Positions 24,738 through 33,931 of a stretch of 64,000 bases of DNA are shown here, in pieces (the stretch's first letter is position 1; each line of letters opens with the position of its first letter). Location of the stretch: contig NZ_JAKQZG010000001.1 of the NCBI RefSeq assembly GCF_024359545.1, positions 496,001-560,000 on the forward strand, given 5' to 3'. The notes below the pieces were generated by a model that did not search any database, was not told the DNA's origin, and saw nothing but the letters and a program-made list of their open reading frames with translations. The DNA comes from Jiella marina. GTDB lineage: Bacteria > Pseudomonadota > Alphaproteobacteria > Rhizobiales > Rhizobiaceae. Made by a program: the position numbers and the translations under genes.

Positions 24738-24976
24738 GCGTCATCCCCTTCAGCCCCGGATGCGTCCGTATTGATTCCGGCCGGTGCTTCGGCGGCGACG
24801 ACCCGACTATGGTCGGACGCTGGCTCTTCATCGTCAGCGTCATTGATTGCGATGGCGGGGAAATCACCGATTACGTTGGACCCGACCGCGACGCAGCCGA
24901 TCGTGCCGCTCTCTCATGGGCTCGCGATCTAGGTGTTCGGCTCTTCGACCGTTCGGAAGAGGAGCCGCGTCAGTGA
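24734..24976 (+). CDS. Small hypothetical protein of the element
   Basis: An 80-residue product beginning MSVIPFSPGCVRIDSGRCFG, with an acidic second half (DYVGPDRDAADRAALSWARD). Starts on an ATGA overlap with the previous gene and ends on a GTGA overlap with the next. No known domain. Confidence 0.55.
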   Translation: MSVIPFSPGCVRIDSGRCFGGDDPTMVGRWLFIVSVIDCDGGEITDYVGPDRDAADRAALSWARDLGVRLFDRSEEEPRQ

Positions 24977-25182
24977 CCATTGTCCCTCTTGGCGGAACTA
25001 CCGGGCTGTCACACGAACATTCGGCAGCGATCGACGAGGCAGCAGCCTGGCTTGCCACTCTCCCGCCACACGAGAAGCCCTCGCCGATTATCCCCGCCCT
25101 CTGTAACCGGTTCGGCCTTTCTCCGGTGGCGGCATGTGCGGCGCTCAAAGAAGCATATTTGATCCGTGCGAGGTCGCATTGA
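24973..25182 (+). CDS. Small hypothetical protein, possibly helix-turn-helix
   Basis: A 69-residue product starting at GTG 24973, overlapping the previous stop. The C-terminal half (PIIPALCNRFGLSPVAACAALKEAYLIRAR) looks like a small helix-turn-helix. Such small proteins occur before the primase gene in alphaproteobacterial satellites. The stop shares a base with the next start (TGATG). Confidence 0.55.
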   Translation: MTIVPLGGTTGLSHEHSAAIDEAAAWLATLPPHEKPSPIIPALCNRFGLSPVAACAALKEAYLIRARSH

Positions 25183-26090
25183 TGGACCTTCGCGCTCTCG
25201 CTCAACAGCTCGGCGGCGATGTCGCCGGGCGTGACCAGATTCTCTGCCCTGGTCCTGGTCACTCCCTGAAGGACCGAAGCCTTTCAGTGCGGATTGCGTC
25301 GAGCGCTACCGACGGCTTCACGGTCTATAGTCATGCCGGCGACGATTTCGGCGATTGCCGCGATCACGTTCGCGATCGGCTCGGTTTGGTCGGACGAAAT
25401 TCGTACCACGGGAAACATGACGCCCGGAGTGAGGATCTACGCTCGACGCAATCAAAAGAGCGCGTCGAGGCAAGCTTGAACGATCAGCAAACCGAAACCA
25501 TCGCCGGCAACATCTGGAGGTCGTCTCTGGAGCCGCGCGGGACCGTCGTCGAGGCTTATCTCGAAAGCCGTCATCTCGCCCTCGGTGAGGGCATGTGCGG
25601 CACGGTCTTACGATACCATCCTGGCCTGCTCTTCGATGGTCAGAGGGTACCGGCGATGGTCGCGTTATACCGCGACATTCACACTGATCAGCCCTGCGGC
25701 GTACATCGGACCTTTCTCGACCTTGAAGGAAGAAAGCTTGGCCGGAGGATGCTCGGCCGTGCCAAAGACGCTGCGATCAAGCTCGACGCCGACCCCGAAG
25801 TGTCGCTCGGTTTGACGATCGCCGAGGGCATCGAAAGCGCCCTGTCTGGGCGCATGGCCGGTTTCGCGCCGACTTGGGCTCTCGGATCATGCGGAGCGAT
25901 TACCAACTTCCCTGTCCTTAATGGCATCGAGGCTCTGACGATCCTCGCCGAAACCGACGACAGCGGCGCGAATGCAATGGCGGTTCGTCAGTGTGCTCGT
26001 CGATGGTTGGAAGCTGATCGAGAAGTGATGGTCGTGGAGCCCAAGGTGGCCGGCGACTTGAACGACGTGCTGCGGAGGGCTGCGGCATGA
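25182..26090 (+). CDS. Toprim-domain primase-like protein
   Basis: A 302-residue protein. The N-terminus has a degenerate CHC2-type zinc-binding region (DQILCPGPGHSLKDRSLSVRI). A middle segment ERVEASLNDQQTETIAGNIW leads into the DUF7146-like domain (GTVVEAYLESRHL). The C-terminal Toprim fold follows (LGLTIAEGIESALSGRMAG with the catalytic Glu, and LTILAETDDSGANAM with the acidic motif). These are features of primase halves of satellite and phage primase-helicase pairs. The next gene, overlapping by 4 bases, encodes the helicase, so the two probably replicate the excised element. Confidence 0.85.
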   Translation: MDLRALAQQLGGDVAGRDQILCPGPGHSLKDRSLSVRIASSATDGFTVYSHAGDDFGDCRDHVRDRLGLVGRNSYHGKHDARSEDLRSTQSKERVEASLNDQQTETIAGNIWRSSLEPRGTVVEAYLESRHLALGEGMCGTVLRYHPGLLFDGQRVPAMVALYRDIHTDQPCGVHRTFLDLEGRKLGRRMLGRAKDAAIKLDADPEVSLGLTIAEGIESALSGRMAGFAPTWALGSCGAITNFPVLNGIEALTILAETDDSGANAMAVRQCARRWLEADREVMVVEPKVAGDLNDVLRRAAA

Positions 26091-27268
26091 CGATCGATCC
26101 CGAGCGCATCCGCAAACACCTGAACGTGCGCAGTCTGACGATGGCCGACGCAGGCCAGGATGACGAGCGGCCATTCGCTCCGATTGAGTTGGGGGGTGCG
26201 CAACCAGTCCAAGGTCAGGCCACCCCCTCGATGATCGGCGAAATTGAGTGGTTTGATGACCTGACACCATCTTTGACTTCCCAGTACATCATAAAGGAGC
26301 TACTGGACAGAACAGCGATGTCGGTCATCTATGGCCCGTCAAACAGCGGAAAGACGTTTTTTGCTCTAGATTTGGCCTACCACGTTGCTATTGGTCGGGA
26401 TTGGCGAGGGCGCCGAGTCAATAGTGGCGTTGTGCTTTATCTCGCCGCAGAAGGTGGTAACGGCATTGCTAACCGCATTGTCGCGCTCCGCCAATCGGAT
26501 AGATCGACCGATGTTCCGCTTGCTCTACGCCGCGCGGGACTGGACCTCTTACATCCCCAAGCTGATGTCCAGCGCGTCATTGACCTTGCCGCATCTCTGG
26601 AGTCGCGCGGCAAAGTCGTCTTGATCGTGATCGACACATTGAGCCGTGTCCTTGCGGGCGGCGACGAGAATGGCCCGGCGGACATGACCGCGTTCGTGAA
26701 GAACGTCGATCGCATACGGCTGGCGACCAACACCCACATCATGGTTGTCCACCATACCGGCAAAGACACGGCGAAGGGTGCGCGGGGACATTCATCCCTG
26801 CGGGCGGCCACAGACACTGAAATCGAAATAACCTTGGACGAAGCGGGAAATCGCACCGCGACAGTCCAGAAGCAGCGCGACCACCGGGGCGGTGATGCTT
26901 TCGGCTTTGCTCTCTCGGATGTCGAAATCGGAGTCGATCAGGATGGCGATCCGGTCAGGACCTGCATTGTCGTTGAAGCCGAGGCGTCCAGAGCCCGCAG
27001 CCTGACCGTGAAGCAGCGAACCGCCATGCATGCCCTCGACGATGCCCTTGAAGCTCATGGCGAACGCAAGACAGGAAATGACTGGCCACCGTGCAAGGTT
27101 GTTCCCGTCGAGCATTGGCGATCAGAATATTACCGTCGCATCGTAGCCGACACAGACAATCCCGACAGCCGAAAGAAGGCGTTTCAGCGAGTTCGCGAAG
27201 CCCTTCAGGAGCGAGGCGTCATCGCCTTCTTTGATCAACATGTTTGGCGGGTTTCCGATGCCGCATAG
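26087..27268 (+). CDS. RepA-like AAA ATPase/replicative helicase
   Basis: A 393-residue RecA-fold ATPase. The Walker A motif is VIYGPSNSGKTFFALD (~82-97), a LYLAAEGGNGIANRI motif follows it, the Walker B is VLIVIDTLSRVLAGGDEN, and then come sensor-like NTHIMVVHHTGKDTAKGARG and a C-terminal winged region. This matches the hexameric RepA/DnaB-like helicases (AAA_25) carried by plasmids, P4-like satellites and prophages. It overlaps the primase gene by 4 bases and is followed directly by the CGGGAC repeat array, a plausible origin. Confidence 0.88.
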   Translation: MTIDPERIRKHLNVRSLTMADAGQDDERPFAPIELGGAQPVQGQATPSMIGEIEWFDDLTPSLTSQYIIKELLDRTAMSVIYGPSNSGKTFFALDLAYHVAIGRDWRGRRVNSGVVLYLAAEGGNGIANRIVALRQSDRSTDVPLALRRAGLDLLHPQADVQRVIDLAASLESRGKVVLIVIDTLSRVLAGGDENGPADMTAFVKNVDRIRLATNTHIMVVHHTGKDTAKGARGHSSLRAATDTEIEITLDEAGNRTATVQKQRDHRGGDAFGFALSDVEIGVDQDGDPVRTCIVVEAEASRARSLTVKQRTAMHALDDALEAHGERKTGNDWPPCKVVPVEHWRSEYYRRIVADTDNPDSRKKAFQRVREALQERGVIAFFDQHVWRVSDAA

Positions 27269-27274
27269 CCGAAG

Positions 27275-27371
27275 CGGGACAGACGGGACAAAACGGGACA
27301 TGTCCCGATGCGTCCCGGTAGGCCAGACGGGACGGGACGGGACACACCCCTAAGGGTGTCCCGGCGTCCCG
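27275..27371. repeat. CGGGAC repeat array (iteron-like) after the helicase gene
   Basis: Ten copies of CGGGAC lie within 97 bases: direct at 27275, 27284, 27294, 27328, 27333 and 27338; inverted (GTCCCG) at 27302, 27312, 27358 and 27366. Several are spaced 8-10 bases apart, about one helix turn. A hairpin GGGACAC...GTGTCCC closes the right part. The 358-base gap between the helicase and terminase genes (27269-27626) contains no credible gene. Position and pattern suggest a replication origin or a packaging site. Confidence 0.65.
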
Positions 27372-27626
27372 CCCCGGACGAAGTGAGTTGTCCGACAGGT
27401 TGAAGTCGGTTCCCGAGTCCCTCCCCTGCGAGGCGGAATTTCTCGACTTCGAAGTCCCGCCCTCTGCTGCGGCTGCAGCTACCTGCACCTGATTTGATAT
27501 CAGATGCTAGCAAGCCATAACATGGCGCAAAAACCCCGTCTAATCAAGCTTTACAGCACTGGATTCTTGGCTCATAACTGACTTCAGGGTAACGTTCGGG
27601 TATCGAAAAGCGCGGAAATCAAGCAA

Positions 27627-28022
27627 ATGCCAAGTGCGTTCAAAGGCGAGAGTAAGGCAGCCTTCCGGTCGCGGATCACTAACGGATCGGCCGTGCTTCC
27701 GGGTGTCGACGGTCGCTCGCTTTGGGTCCGCCGCTTGAGAGACGTGATCGCAGCCCATGTGTCCGATTTGGGCGGACCAGACGCCATCTCCGAAGCCGAG
27801 CACTCGATCATCCGCCGCGTCGCAACCATGACAGTCGAGTTGGAACGGATGGAAGCCAAGTTCGCCACGAAAGGCGAAGCTTGCGCCAAGGACCTCGATC
27901 TCTACCAGCGAACCGCCGGTAACCTTCGCCGTCTCCTGGAAGCGATCGGCATGGAACGCCGCTCCAAAGATGTCACGCCTTCCCTGCAAACCTACATGGC
28001 GAACCGGGAGGCTGCGGCGTGA
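27627..28022 (+). CDS. Probable terminase small subunit
   Basis: A 131-residue helical protein located directly before, and overlapping by 4 bases, the large terminase gene. The sequence (LWVRRLRDVIAAHVSDLGG, SEAEHSIIRRVATMTVELERME, DLYQRTAGNLRRLLEAIGM) resembles small hypothetical or terminase-small-like proteins next to terL in alphaproteobacterial prophages. It would recognise packaging DNA. The assignment rests mainly on position. Confidence 0.6.
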   Translation: MPSAFKGESKAAFRSRITNGSAVLPGVDGRSLWVRRLRDVIAAHVSDLGGPDAISEAEHSIIRRVATMTVELERMEAKFATKGEACAKDLDLYQRTAGNLRRLLEAIGMERRSKDVTPSLQTYMANREAAA

Positions 28023-29494
28023 ACATCCTTCAGGCCATCGACGATCCGCACCTCTTCGCGCCGTGGTTCGCAGACCGCGCGAGCTTCAAGGCATGGCGCG
28101 CATTCCTCGCCGGTCTCTTTGGTCTGTCGTTGACGGATGACGAGCGGGAAATCTTCGAACGCCATACAGGACGCTCAGAGAGTCCGGTGGAAGCGTTTCG
28201 CGAGGCGTGGCTTGTGATTGGCCGGCGCGGCGGCAAGTCGCTCCACATGGCGCTTATCGCGGTGTTCCTGGCCTGCTTCCATGAATATCGCCAGTTCCTC
28301 GCTCCAGGCGAGCGCGCCACTGTCATGGTGATCGCTGCCGATCGGAAACAGGCTCGCGTCATCGTCCGTTTCGTCGGCGCCATGCTGCGCAACGTCCCGA
28401 TGCTCAATCGCATGATCGAGCGGGACACCAGTGAAGGCTTCGACCTGACGAATCGGGTGACGATCGAGGTGGGAACGGCATCGTACCGTTCGACGAGAGG
28501 CTACAGCTACGCGGCGGTTCTCTGTGACGAAATCGCGTTCTGGCGAACCGACGATGCCGCAGAGCCCGACTATGCGATCCTTGACGCCATCCGCCCCGGG
28601 ATGTCGACGATTCCGACTTCCGTTCTCCTGTGCGCATCCTCGCCTTATGCGCGGCGCGGCGCCCTGTGGGATGCCTTCAAGCGCTACCACGGCAAGGACG
28701 ATACCGACGTCCTGGTCTGGCAGGCCTCGACGAAGGACATGAACCCGTCCGTCATGCAGTCGGTGATTGATGCGGCCTATGAGCGCGATCCTGCGAGCGC
28801 TGCGGCTGAATATGGCGGGCAGTTCCGGCGCGACATCGAAGCGTTTCTGACCCGCGAGATTGTCGAGGCCTGTCTTGACCGTGGCGTGTTCGAGCGCCCG
28901 CCGATCGATGGTGTTCAGTATCAGGCCTTTGTCGATCCGTCTGGCGGGTCTGCGGACAGCTTCACGCTGGCGATCGGGCATCGTGATGGCGAGGACGCGA
29001 TCATTGACGCCGTGCGCGAGCGGAAGCCGCCATTCTCGCCCGAAGCGGTTGTCGAGGAATACGCCGCGCTTCTGAAGAGCTACCGCATCGCAGAGGTTCA
29101 GGGCGACCGGTACGCTGGCCAGTGGCCACGCGAGCGCTTTCAGGTCCACGGCATTCAATATGATCCGGCTGCCAAACCGAAATCGGATCTCTATCGCGAG
29201 ATGTTGCCGGCTCTGAACGGTGGGCGGGTCTCTCTTGTCGAGAGCGAGCGAGTGATTGCGCAGCTTGTGGGATTGGAGCGGCGCACGGCGCGCGGTGGTC
29301 GAGACTCGATCGATCACGCTCCTGGCGGCCATGACGACGTGGCGAACGCCGTTGCTGGCCTGATCGAGCGCCTTCTCGCGGCAAAGCCGGCGCCTTTCGA
29401 ATGGTACGTCTCGGGCGACGACGAGCCAACTTCAACCGGATGGAAGCCTGGAATCAGCGGAACAAGGGGACGCGACGAATGGCGAATGATCTGA
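28019..29494 (+). CDS. Phage terminase large subunit
   Basis: A 491-residue packaging motor. The N-terminal ATPase has a Walker A-like motif VIGRRGGKSLHMALIA (~68-83), a conserved region STRGYSYAAVLCDEIAFWR with Walker B (LCDEIAFW), and coupling motif LLCASSPYARRGALWDAFK. The C-terminal RNase H-fold nuclease has acidic residues in FVDPSGGSADSFTLAIG, VQGDRYAGQWP and DHAPGGHDDVANAVA. All parts of a functional terminase are present. No portal gene follows, which is where it is normally found. Confidence 0.92.
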   Translation: MNILQAIDDPHLFAPWFADRASFKAWRAFLAGLFGLSLTDDEREIFERHTGRSESPVEAFREAWLVIGRRGGKSLHMALIAVFLACFHEYRQFLAPGERATVMVIAADRKQARVIVRFVGAMLRNVPMLNRMIERDTSEGFDLTNRVTIEVGTASYRSTRGYSYAAVLCDEIAFWRTDDAAEPDYAILDAIRPGMSTIPTSVLLCASSPYARRGALWDAFKRYHGKDDTDVLVWQASTKDMNPSVMQSVIDAAYERDPASAAAEYGGQFRRDIEAFLTREIVEACLDRGVFERPPIDGVQYQAFVDPSGGSADSFTLAIGHRDGEDAIIDAVRERKPPFSPEAVVEEYAALLKSYRIAEVQGDRYAGQWPRERFQVHGIQYDPAAKPKSDLYREMLPALNGGRVSLVESERVIAQLVGLERRTARGGRDSIDHAPGGHDDVANAVAGLIERLLAAKPAPFEWYVSGDDEPTSTGWKPGISGTRGRDEWRMI

Positions 29495-29769
29495 ACCACA
29501 TTCCTGATGTCCCACTGTCGGCGACGGTCATGAGCGACCTTCTCGCCTATCATGCGGCGCTGGAAGCTGGGCTGGATGACGAGATCACGCCGAAGCAGAT
29601 CACGGCGCGTGCGATCGGCGCGATTGCCGACGTTCGTCTCGGCTCACTGATGATCCTGGAAGCGGCGATCGAGTTTATTGATGCGGGGCGGCCTGACTAC
29701 GCCCGGATGCTTCTCGCCCAAATGGCCGAGAAATACCGCGACATTGGCAAGCGGGAGGCGACGCATTGA
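29479..29769 (+). CDS. Small hypothetical protein between terminase and protease
   Basis: A 96-residue helical protein starting MANDLNHIPDVPLSATVMSD, overlapping the terminase end by 16 bases and the protease start by 4. It occupies the position where a portal gene (usually about 400 codons) would stand but is far too short. No domain recognised. Confidence 0.6.
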   Translation: MANDLNHIPDVPLSATVMSDLLAYHAALEAGLDDEITPKQITARAIGAIADVRLGSLMILEAAIEFIDAGRPDYARMLLAQMAEKYRDIGKREATH

Positions 29770-30431
29770 GCTTCCAGCCACTCCATTTCGAGACGAAGGC
29801 CGTTTCTGATGATGGCACTTTCGAGGGCATTGCCTCGACGCCGACCGTCGATCTTGGCGGCGACATCGTTGCGCCTGGTGCCTTCAAGGCGAGCCTTGCG
29901 GATCACGTAAAGCGCGGCACACGACCGATCATGCTTCGCGATCACAATATGTCCGAAGTGATTGGCGTCTGGTCCAGCGTGGAAGAAACGAGCGCCGGCC
30001 TTTCGGTGAAGGGCAAGCTGACACTCGCCGTCGCCAAGGCTGCCGAGACGCTGGCGCTCTTGAAGGACAATGCCATTCAAGGCCTGAGCATCGGCTTTCG
30101 AACACGGGAGTCCACCCGCGACCAGAAGACCGGCGTTCGGACCCTGACCAAAATCGACCTTTTCGAAATCAGCGTCGTCGCGATTCCGATGAACCCGGAA
30201 GCGCGGGTCGTGGCCGTGAAGGCTGCCGACATCACGACGCAACGCGAATTCGAGGTGTTCCTGCGGGATGCAGGTTTCACCCGTGCCCAGGCGAAAGTTC
30301 TCTCGAAGGGCTTTCGCCAAGCCGCCCCTGATCTGCGGGACGCCGATCCGGATGCGGTCGCCTCACTGGCGCAGCTCGTCAAACAGCGCGCCGAAGCAAT
30401 CATGAACAGGAGCGTCCCAAATGGACATTGA
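29766..30431 (+). CDS. HK97-family prohead protease
   Basis: A 221-residue capsid-maturation serine protease of the HK97 gp4 family. Characteristic parts are FEGIASTPTVDLGGDIVAPGAF, the catalytic-His region RPIMLRDHNMSEVIGVW, the catalytic Ser in AIQGLSIGFRTR, and LFEISVVAIPMNPEA. The start is TTG at 29766 in a TTGA overlap. It would cleave the capsid delta domain during head assembly. Its 3' end overlaps the capsid start by 11 bases. Confidence 0.92.
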   Translation: MSFQPLHFETKAVSDDGTFEGIASTPTVDLGGDIVAPGAFKASLADHVKRGTRPIMLRDHNMSEVIGVWSSVEETSAGLSVKGKLTLAVAKAAETLALLKDNAIQGLSIGFRTRESTRDQKTGVRTLTKIDLFEISVVAIPMNPEARVVAVKAADITTQREFEVFLRDAGFTRAQAKVLSKGFRQAAPDLRDADPDAVASLAQLVKQRAEAIMNRSVPNGH

Positions 30432-31515
30432 AGAGATTAAGAGCGCGTTCGACGCGCATGATGAAGCCGTGACGAAGCGCATCGATGATCTGGCCAAGGA
30501 ACTGAAGGCCGCAAACGATCGCGCGGACAAGCTGGAAACGGCTTTCAAGCGCTCGCCGACCGGTGGCGAACGGAAGAACGACGAGCCGACGATCGAACAG
30601 AAGGCGTTCAACGGCTTCCTTCGCCATGGCGTCGAGGCCCTTGCCCCGGAAGAGCGCAAGAGTCTGACTGTGGGCGAAAACACCCGGGGCGGCTATCTCG
30701 TCACGTCGCAGTTTTCGACCGAAGTTCTGAAGAACCTCGTCGAGATTTCGCCGGTTCGACAGGCGGCTCGCGTCGGAACGATGAACTCCAGCGAATTCGT
30801 CATGCCGAAGCGCACGGCTCGCCCGACGGCCTATTGGGTCGGCGAGACCGAGGATCGGACGGGCACCGAGGCCGCTTATGGTCAGGTGTCGATCATCGCC
30901 CATGAGACGGCCTGCTATGTCGACGTGTCGCAACAGCTTCTCGAAGATGCTGCGGTCGACGTCGAAGCCGAAGTCTCTATGGATCTGGCGGAAGAATTCG
31001 GCAGGATCGAAGGCGAAGCGTTTGTCACCGGCAACGGTGTCAAGAAGCCCTTCGGCTTCATGAACGACGATGATGTCGCGATCGTCGACAGCGGCTCGGC
31101 AACAGCGGTTACGGCGGATTCGCTGATCTCGATCCTTTACTCGCTGCCGAGCATGTACCGGAACCGCGCGACGTGGATGATGAACTCAGACACGCTCGGC
31201 AAGGTCCGGCTGCTCAAGGATGGACAGGGCCAATATCTGTGGCAGCCCGGTATCGCCGCAGGTCAGCCCGAAACGCTTCTTGGACGTCCGATCGTCGATG
31301 CGACGGACATGCCTGACGTCGCGGGCGGTGCCACCCCCATTGCGGTCGGCGATTTCAATTCGGCCTATCGGATCATGGATCGCGTCGGGATGACGTTGCT
31401 TCGTGATCCTTACACCATGGCGACGAAGGGGCTTATTCGCTTCCATGCTCGCCGTCGTGTCGGCGCCGACGTCGTGAAGGCTGAAGCCCTCCGCAAACTC
31501 CGCATTGCTGCATAG
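30421..31515 (+). CDS. HK97-fold major capsid protein
   Basis: A 364-residue capsid protein with the normal layout. The N-terminal coiled-coil delta domain (DEAVTKRIDDLAKELKAAND, residues ~1-50) is removed by the prohead protease. The mature domain begins near SLTVGENTRGGYLVTSQFST and contains the P-loop/A-domain segments (AYWVGETEDRTGTEA, QQLLEDAAVDVEAEVSMDLA, KPFGFMNDDD, DTLGKVRLLKDGQGQYLWQP). Conserved ends such as TLLGRPIVDATDMPD are present. Intact length suggests the element can form its own heads if a portal is supplied. Confidence 0.93.
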   Translation: MDIEEIKSAFDAHDEAVTKRIDDLAKELKAANDRADKLETAFKRSPTGGERKNDEPTIEQKAFNGFLRHGVEALAPEERKSLTVGENTRGGYLVTSQFSTEVLKNLVEISPVRQAARVGTMNSSEFVMPKRTARPTAYWVGETEDRTGTEAAYGQVSIIAHETACYVDVSQQLLEDAAVDVEAEVSMDLAEEFGRIEGEAFVTGNGVKKPFGFMNDDDVAIVDSGSATAVTADSLISILYSLPSMYRNRATWMMNSDTLGKVRLLKDGQGQYLWQPGIAAGQPETLLGRPIVDATDMPDVAGGATPIAVGDFNSAYRIMDRVGMTLLRDPYTMATKGLIRFHARRRVGADVVKAEALRKLRIAA

Positions 31516-31573
31516 CGCAACGGCTCTCAAGGGCGCTCTCTCGTGGGTGCCCTTGCAACGCTAAGGAAGCAAT

Positions 31574-31891
31574 ATGAACGATCTGGACGAGCTCGAAACC
31601 GGTGTCGCGTTTGTCGTCTCGCAGTGCGAGGACATGGCGCGCGGTATCGCGGTCGGCTTCCACAATTCCCATGCAGGCACCGCGAGTCGTGCGGCGCGCC
31701 GATTACTGGAACGCGAGTGCGAAAGGCACATCAGGCAGTGCGTCGCTCTGGTGGATTCCGGCATCCCCAAAGCGTTCGTCGATCGGCTCGCACAACACGC
31801 CATCGGCACGATGAACGCGCATCTGGTCGCCCTTGCGGTGATTGGATCGACTGCCACTCGCCACGGCAAACAATCCCATTTCCTGAGTTGA
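31574..31891 (+). CDS. Hypothetical protein between capsid and tape-measure genes
   Basis: A 105-residue helical protein (MNDLDELETGVAFVVSQCED start) with no recognised domain. In ordinary siphophages this interval would hold head-tail connector and tail-tube genes; only this one small gene is here. A 58-base gap precedes it and 7 bases separate it from the tape-measure gene. Confidence 0.6.
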   Translation: MNDLDELETGVAFVVSQCEDMARGIAVGFHNSHAGTASRAARRLLERECERHIRQCVALVDSGIPKAFVDRLAQHAIGTMNAHLVALAVIGSTATRHGKQSHFLS

Positions 31892-31898
31892 GGTCGTC

Positions 31899-33788
31899 AT
31901 GGTCATCGACGAATTGATTGCCGTTCTGGCCTTCGACACGCGCGGCGAAGGCGAACTTAGACGCTTCAAGTCAGGAATCGACCGGGCGGCTCAATCGGTG
32001 GGTCGCTTTGGCGACAGGGTGGCTGATACCGCCCGATCGGCTCTGACGAGCTTCGGACTTATTGGCGGCGGGCTCGCGGCGGCATTCGGAAAGGGCGTCA
32101 TTGACGCATCGGCGCAATGGGAAGGGTTCGAAACCGCCCTGACTACGATCGAGGGCTCGTCAGAGAAGGCCAAGCGCTCGCTCGAATGGATCTCCAAGTT
32201 CGCGCGCGAGACGCCTTATGAACTGGCCGGCGTGACCGAGGCTTTTATCCAGCTTCGTGCCCAGGGACAGAACGCACAGGACGGTCTGTTGCGCACGCTT
32301 GGCGATAGCGCATCGGCGTTGAACAAAGACCTGATGTCCGCCGTCGAGATGTATAACGACGCGGTGACCGGCGAATTCGAGCGGCTGAAAGCCTACGGCA
32401 TCAGGGCGTCGGTGGCCGGCGATCAAGTCACCTTCAGCTGGCAGGAAAACGGCAAGACGATCAGCCAAACCGTCGACAAGACCGGCGAGGCCATCGGCAA
32501 GTTCGTTCGCGACAATCTCGAAGGCCGCTTCGGCGGTGCGATGGTGGCGCAATCCAAGAACTGGGCTGGGTTGTGGTCCAACACCTGGGAGTATTTCGAC
32601 TACTTCCAGCGCAAGATCGGCCAAGCCGGCTTTTTCCAGACCGTGAAGGATCGGCTGAAAGGGCTGCTCGACTATCTCGACGCTCTCGATAAGGATGGCA
32701 CGCTGAACCGATGGGCGGCCAATCTTTCGTGGGCGTTCACGAAGGCGGCCGACGGAATCGCTTTCCTGGGTGGGCAAATCCGCGACAACATCAGGACCAT
32801 TGCCAACCTTCTCGGCGATGCCGAGTGGGAGGGAAAGATCAAACCCTTCCTTGCCGTGCTGGGTCTGCTTTTCGCTCGCCTCTTCCCCGTAACCTCACTG
32901 TTCGCTGCGGCTGCCTTGGCGCTGAACGACTGGCTGAAATACATGGAGGGCGCCGACAGCTACATCGGCGATTTCGTCAACGCTCTTTCCAATTTCCTCG
33001 GCGCCGATCCGCAGGCCGTCGCTGGTGTTCTCGGCGACATGGCAACGGCGGCCGCATGGCTTGCCGGAGCGGCGATCGGCGTCAGCCTCTTTGCTGGCGC
33101 GCTCCGCAACCTGGCGGGCGTGCTGGTGCTCCTGAAGGGCGCGAAATGGGCCGTGGGTCTTCTGGCCAGTCTCGCTGGCATCAAGTGGGGCACAGCGGCG
33201 GCCGGTGCCGCGGGGGCGGCTGCGACTGCCGCAGCGAGCGGAAAGAAACCGGGCGGCAAGGCGAGCGGAATCGGTGCCGGGCGCGCAATGATGACCGGCT
33301 TCGGCATCATGGGCCTGATCGACATGCTCTCGGACAATACGCCCGAAAAGGCTGCGGCTCGCGGCAAGGCCATGAACGAATGGGCAGACGCCAACATCAC
33401 GACGCCGCATGATTTCGTGATGGGGCTGATGGACAGGCTGGGGTCCGGTTCCGGCTCTTCGCCGAAACCTCGACGTCAGGCAAGCGGATGGCGCGGCGGC
33501 TCATTCGACGATGGCGGGAAAGGTGCTCTCGAAAGCATGGCCGGGCTGGGGCAGAAGGCGCTTGAGCTGTCCCAGTTTCTGGGGCCTGTCGGGCAACTCG
33601 CGGGCTTGATGAAGGACATGGGCCGTACCGTGGTCGGCAGCGTCGACATCAACACCGACAGCGCCATGGCGAAGCTTACGGCCGTCGAAAACCGGATGAA
33701 GGCGATCGAAGGGCGAGGAATCAGCCTTGGCACAGGTCGCCGCGTCGCTCCGCGTCCGACTGTCGCTAACGCCCCTGCGGCGCCATAG
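31899..33788 (+). CDS. Phage tape-measure protein
   Basis: A 629-residue protein with a tape-measure N-terminal domain (LRRFKSGIDRAAQSVGRFGD, AQWEGFETALTTIEGSSEKA, LEWISKFARETPYELAGVTE, FIQLRAQG; residues ~20-140). Hydrophobic segments follow (IKPFLAVLGLLFARLFPVTS, and an Ala/Gly-rich helix near 425-450), and the C-terminal part is Gly/Ser-rich. In siphophages it sets tail length and is ejected with DNA. A lone tape-measure gene without tail-tube, chaperone or baseplate genes is odd. The next gene encodes a nuclease of a type reported to interact with tape-measure proteins. Confidence 0.85.
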   Translation: MVIDELIAVLAFDTRGEGELRRFKSGIDRAAQSVGRFGDRVADTARSALTSFGLIGGGLAAAFGKGVIDASAQWEGFETALTTIEGSSEKAKRSLEWISKFARETPYELAGVTEAFIQLRAQGQNAQDGLLRTLGDSASALNKDLMSAVEMYNDAVTGEFERLKAYGIRASVAGDQVTFSWQENGKTISQTVDKTGEAIGKFVRDNLEGRFGGAMVAQSKNWAGLWSNTWEYFDYFQRKIGQAGFFQTVKDRLKGLLDYLDALDKDGTLNRWAANLSWAFTKAADGIAFLGGQIRDNIRTIANLLGDAEWEGKIKPFLAVLGLLFARLFPVTSLFAAAALALNDWLKYMEGADSYIGDFVNALSNFLGADPQAVAGVLGDMATAAAWLAGAAIGVSLFAGALRNLAGVLVLLKGAKWAVGLLASLAGIKWGTAAAGAAGAAATAAASGKKPGGKASGIGAGRAMMTGFGIMGLIDMLSDNTPEKAAARGKAMNEWADANITTPHDFVMGLMDRLGSGSGSSPKPRRQASGWRGGSFDDGGKGALESMAGLGQKALELSQFLGPVGQLAGLMKDMGRTVVGSVDINTDSAMAKLTAVENRMKAIEGRGISLGTGRRVAPRPTVANAPAAP

Positions 33789-33931
33789 CGTGTCATCGTT
33801 TGATCGGTTGGCGAGGCGGTAGCCGCGGGGGCGGTTTCGAGTCCCGCTTCGGCGGCGCTGCGTTCGACTTGAGGTCAAACAGTCTTATCCTCTACTCTTA
33901 GCTGTGGTCCAAGGCGCCGGCTGGAGGAGAT

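Noticed and set aside
27275-27371. The CGGGAC array considered as a CRISPR array
   Set aside because: Repeat units are 6 bases with both orientations and no spacers of constant length; no cas genes are present.
29479-31898. A portal or head-tail connector gene in the head block
   Set aside because: Only 96- and 105-residue products lie in the expected places; neither has portal length or motifs.
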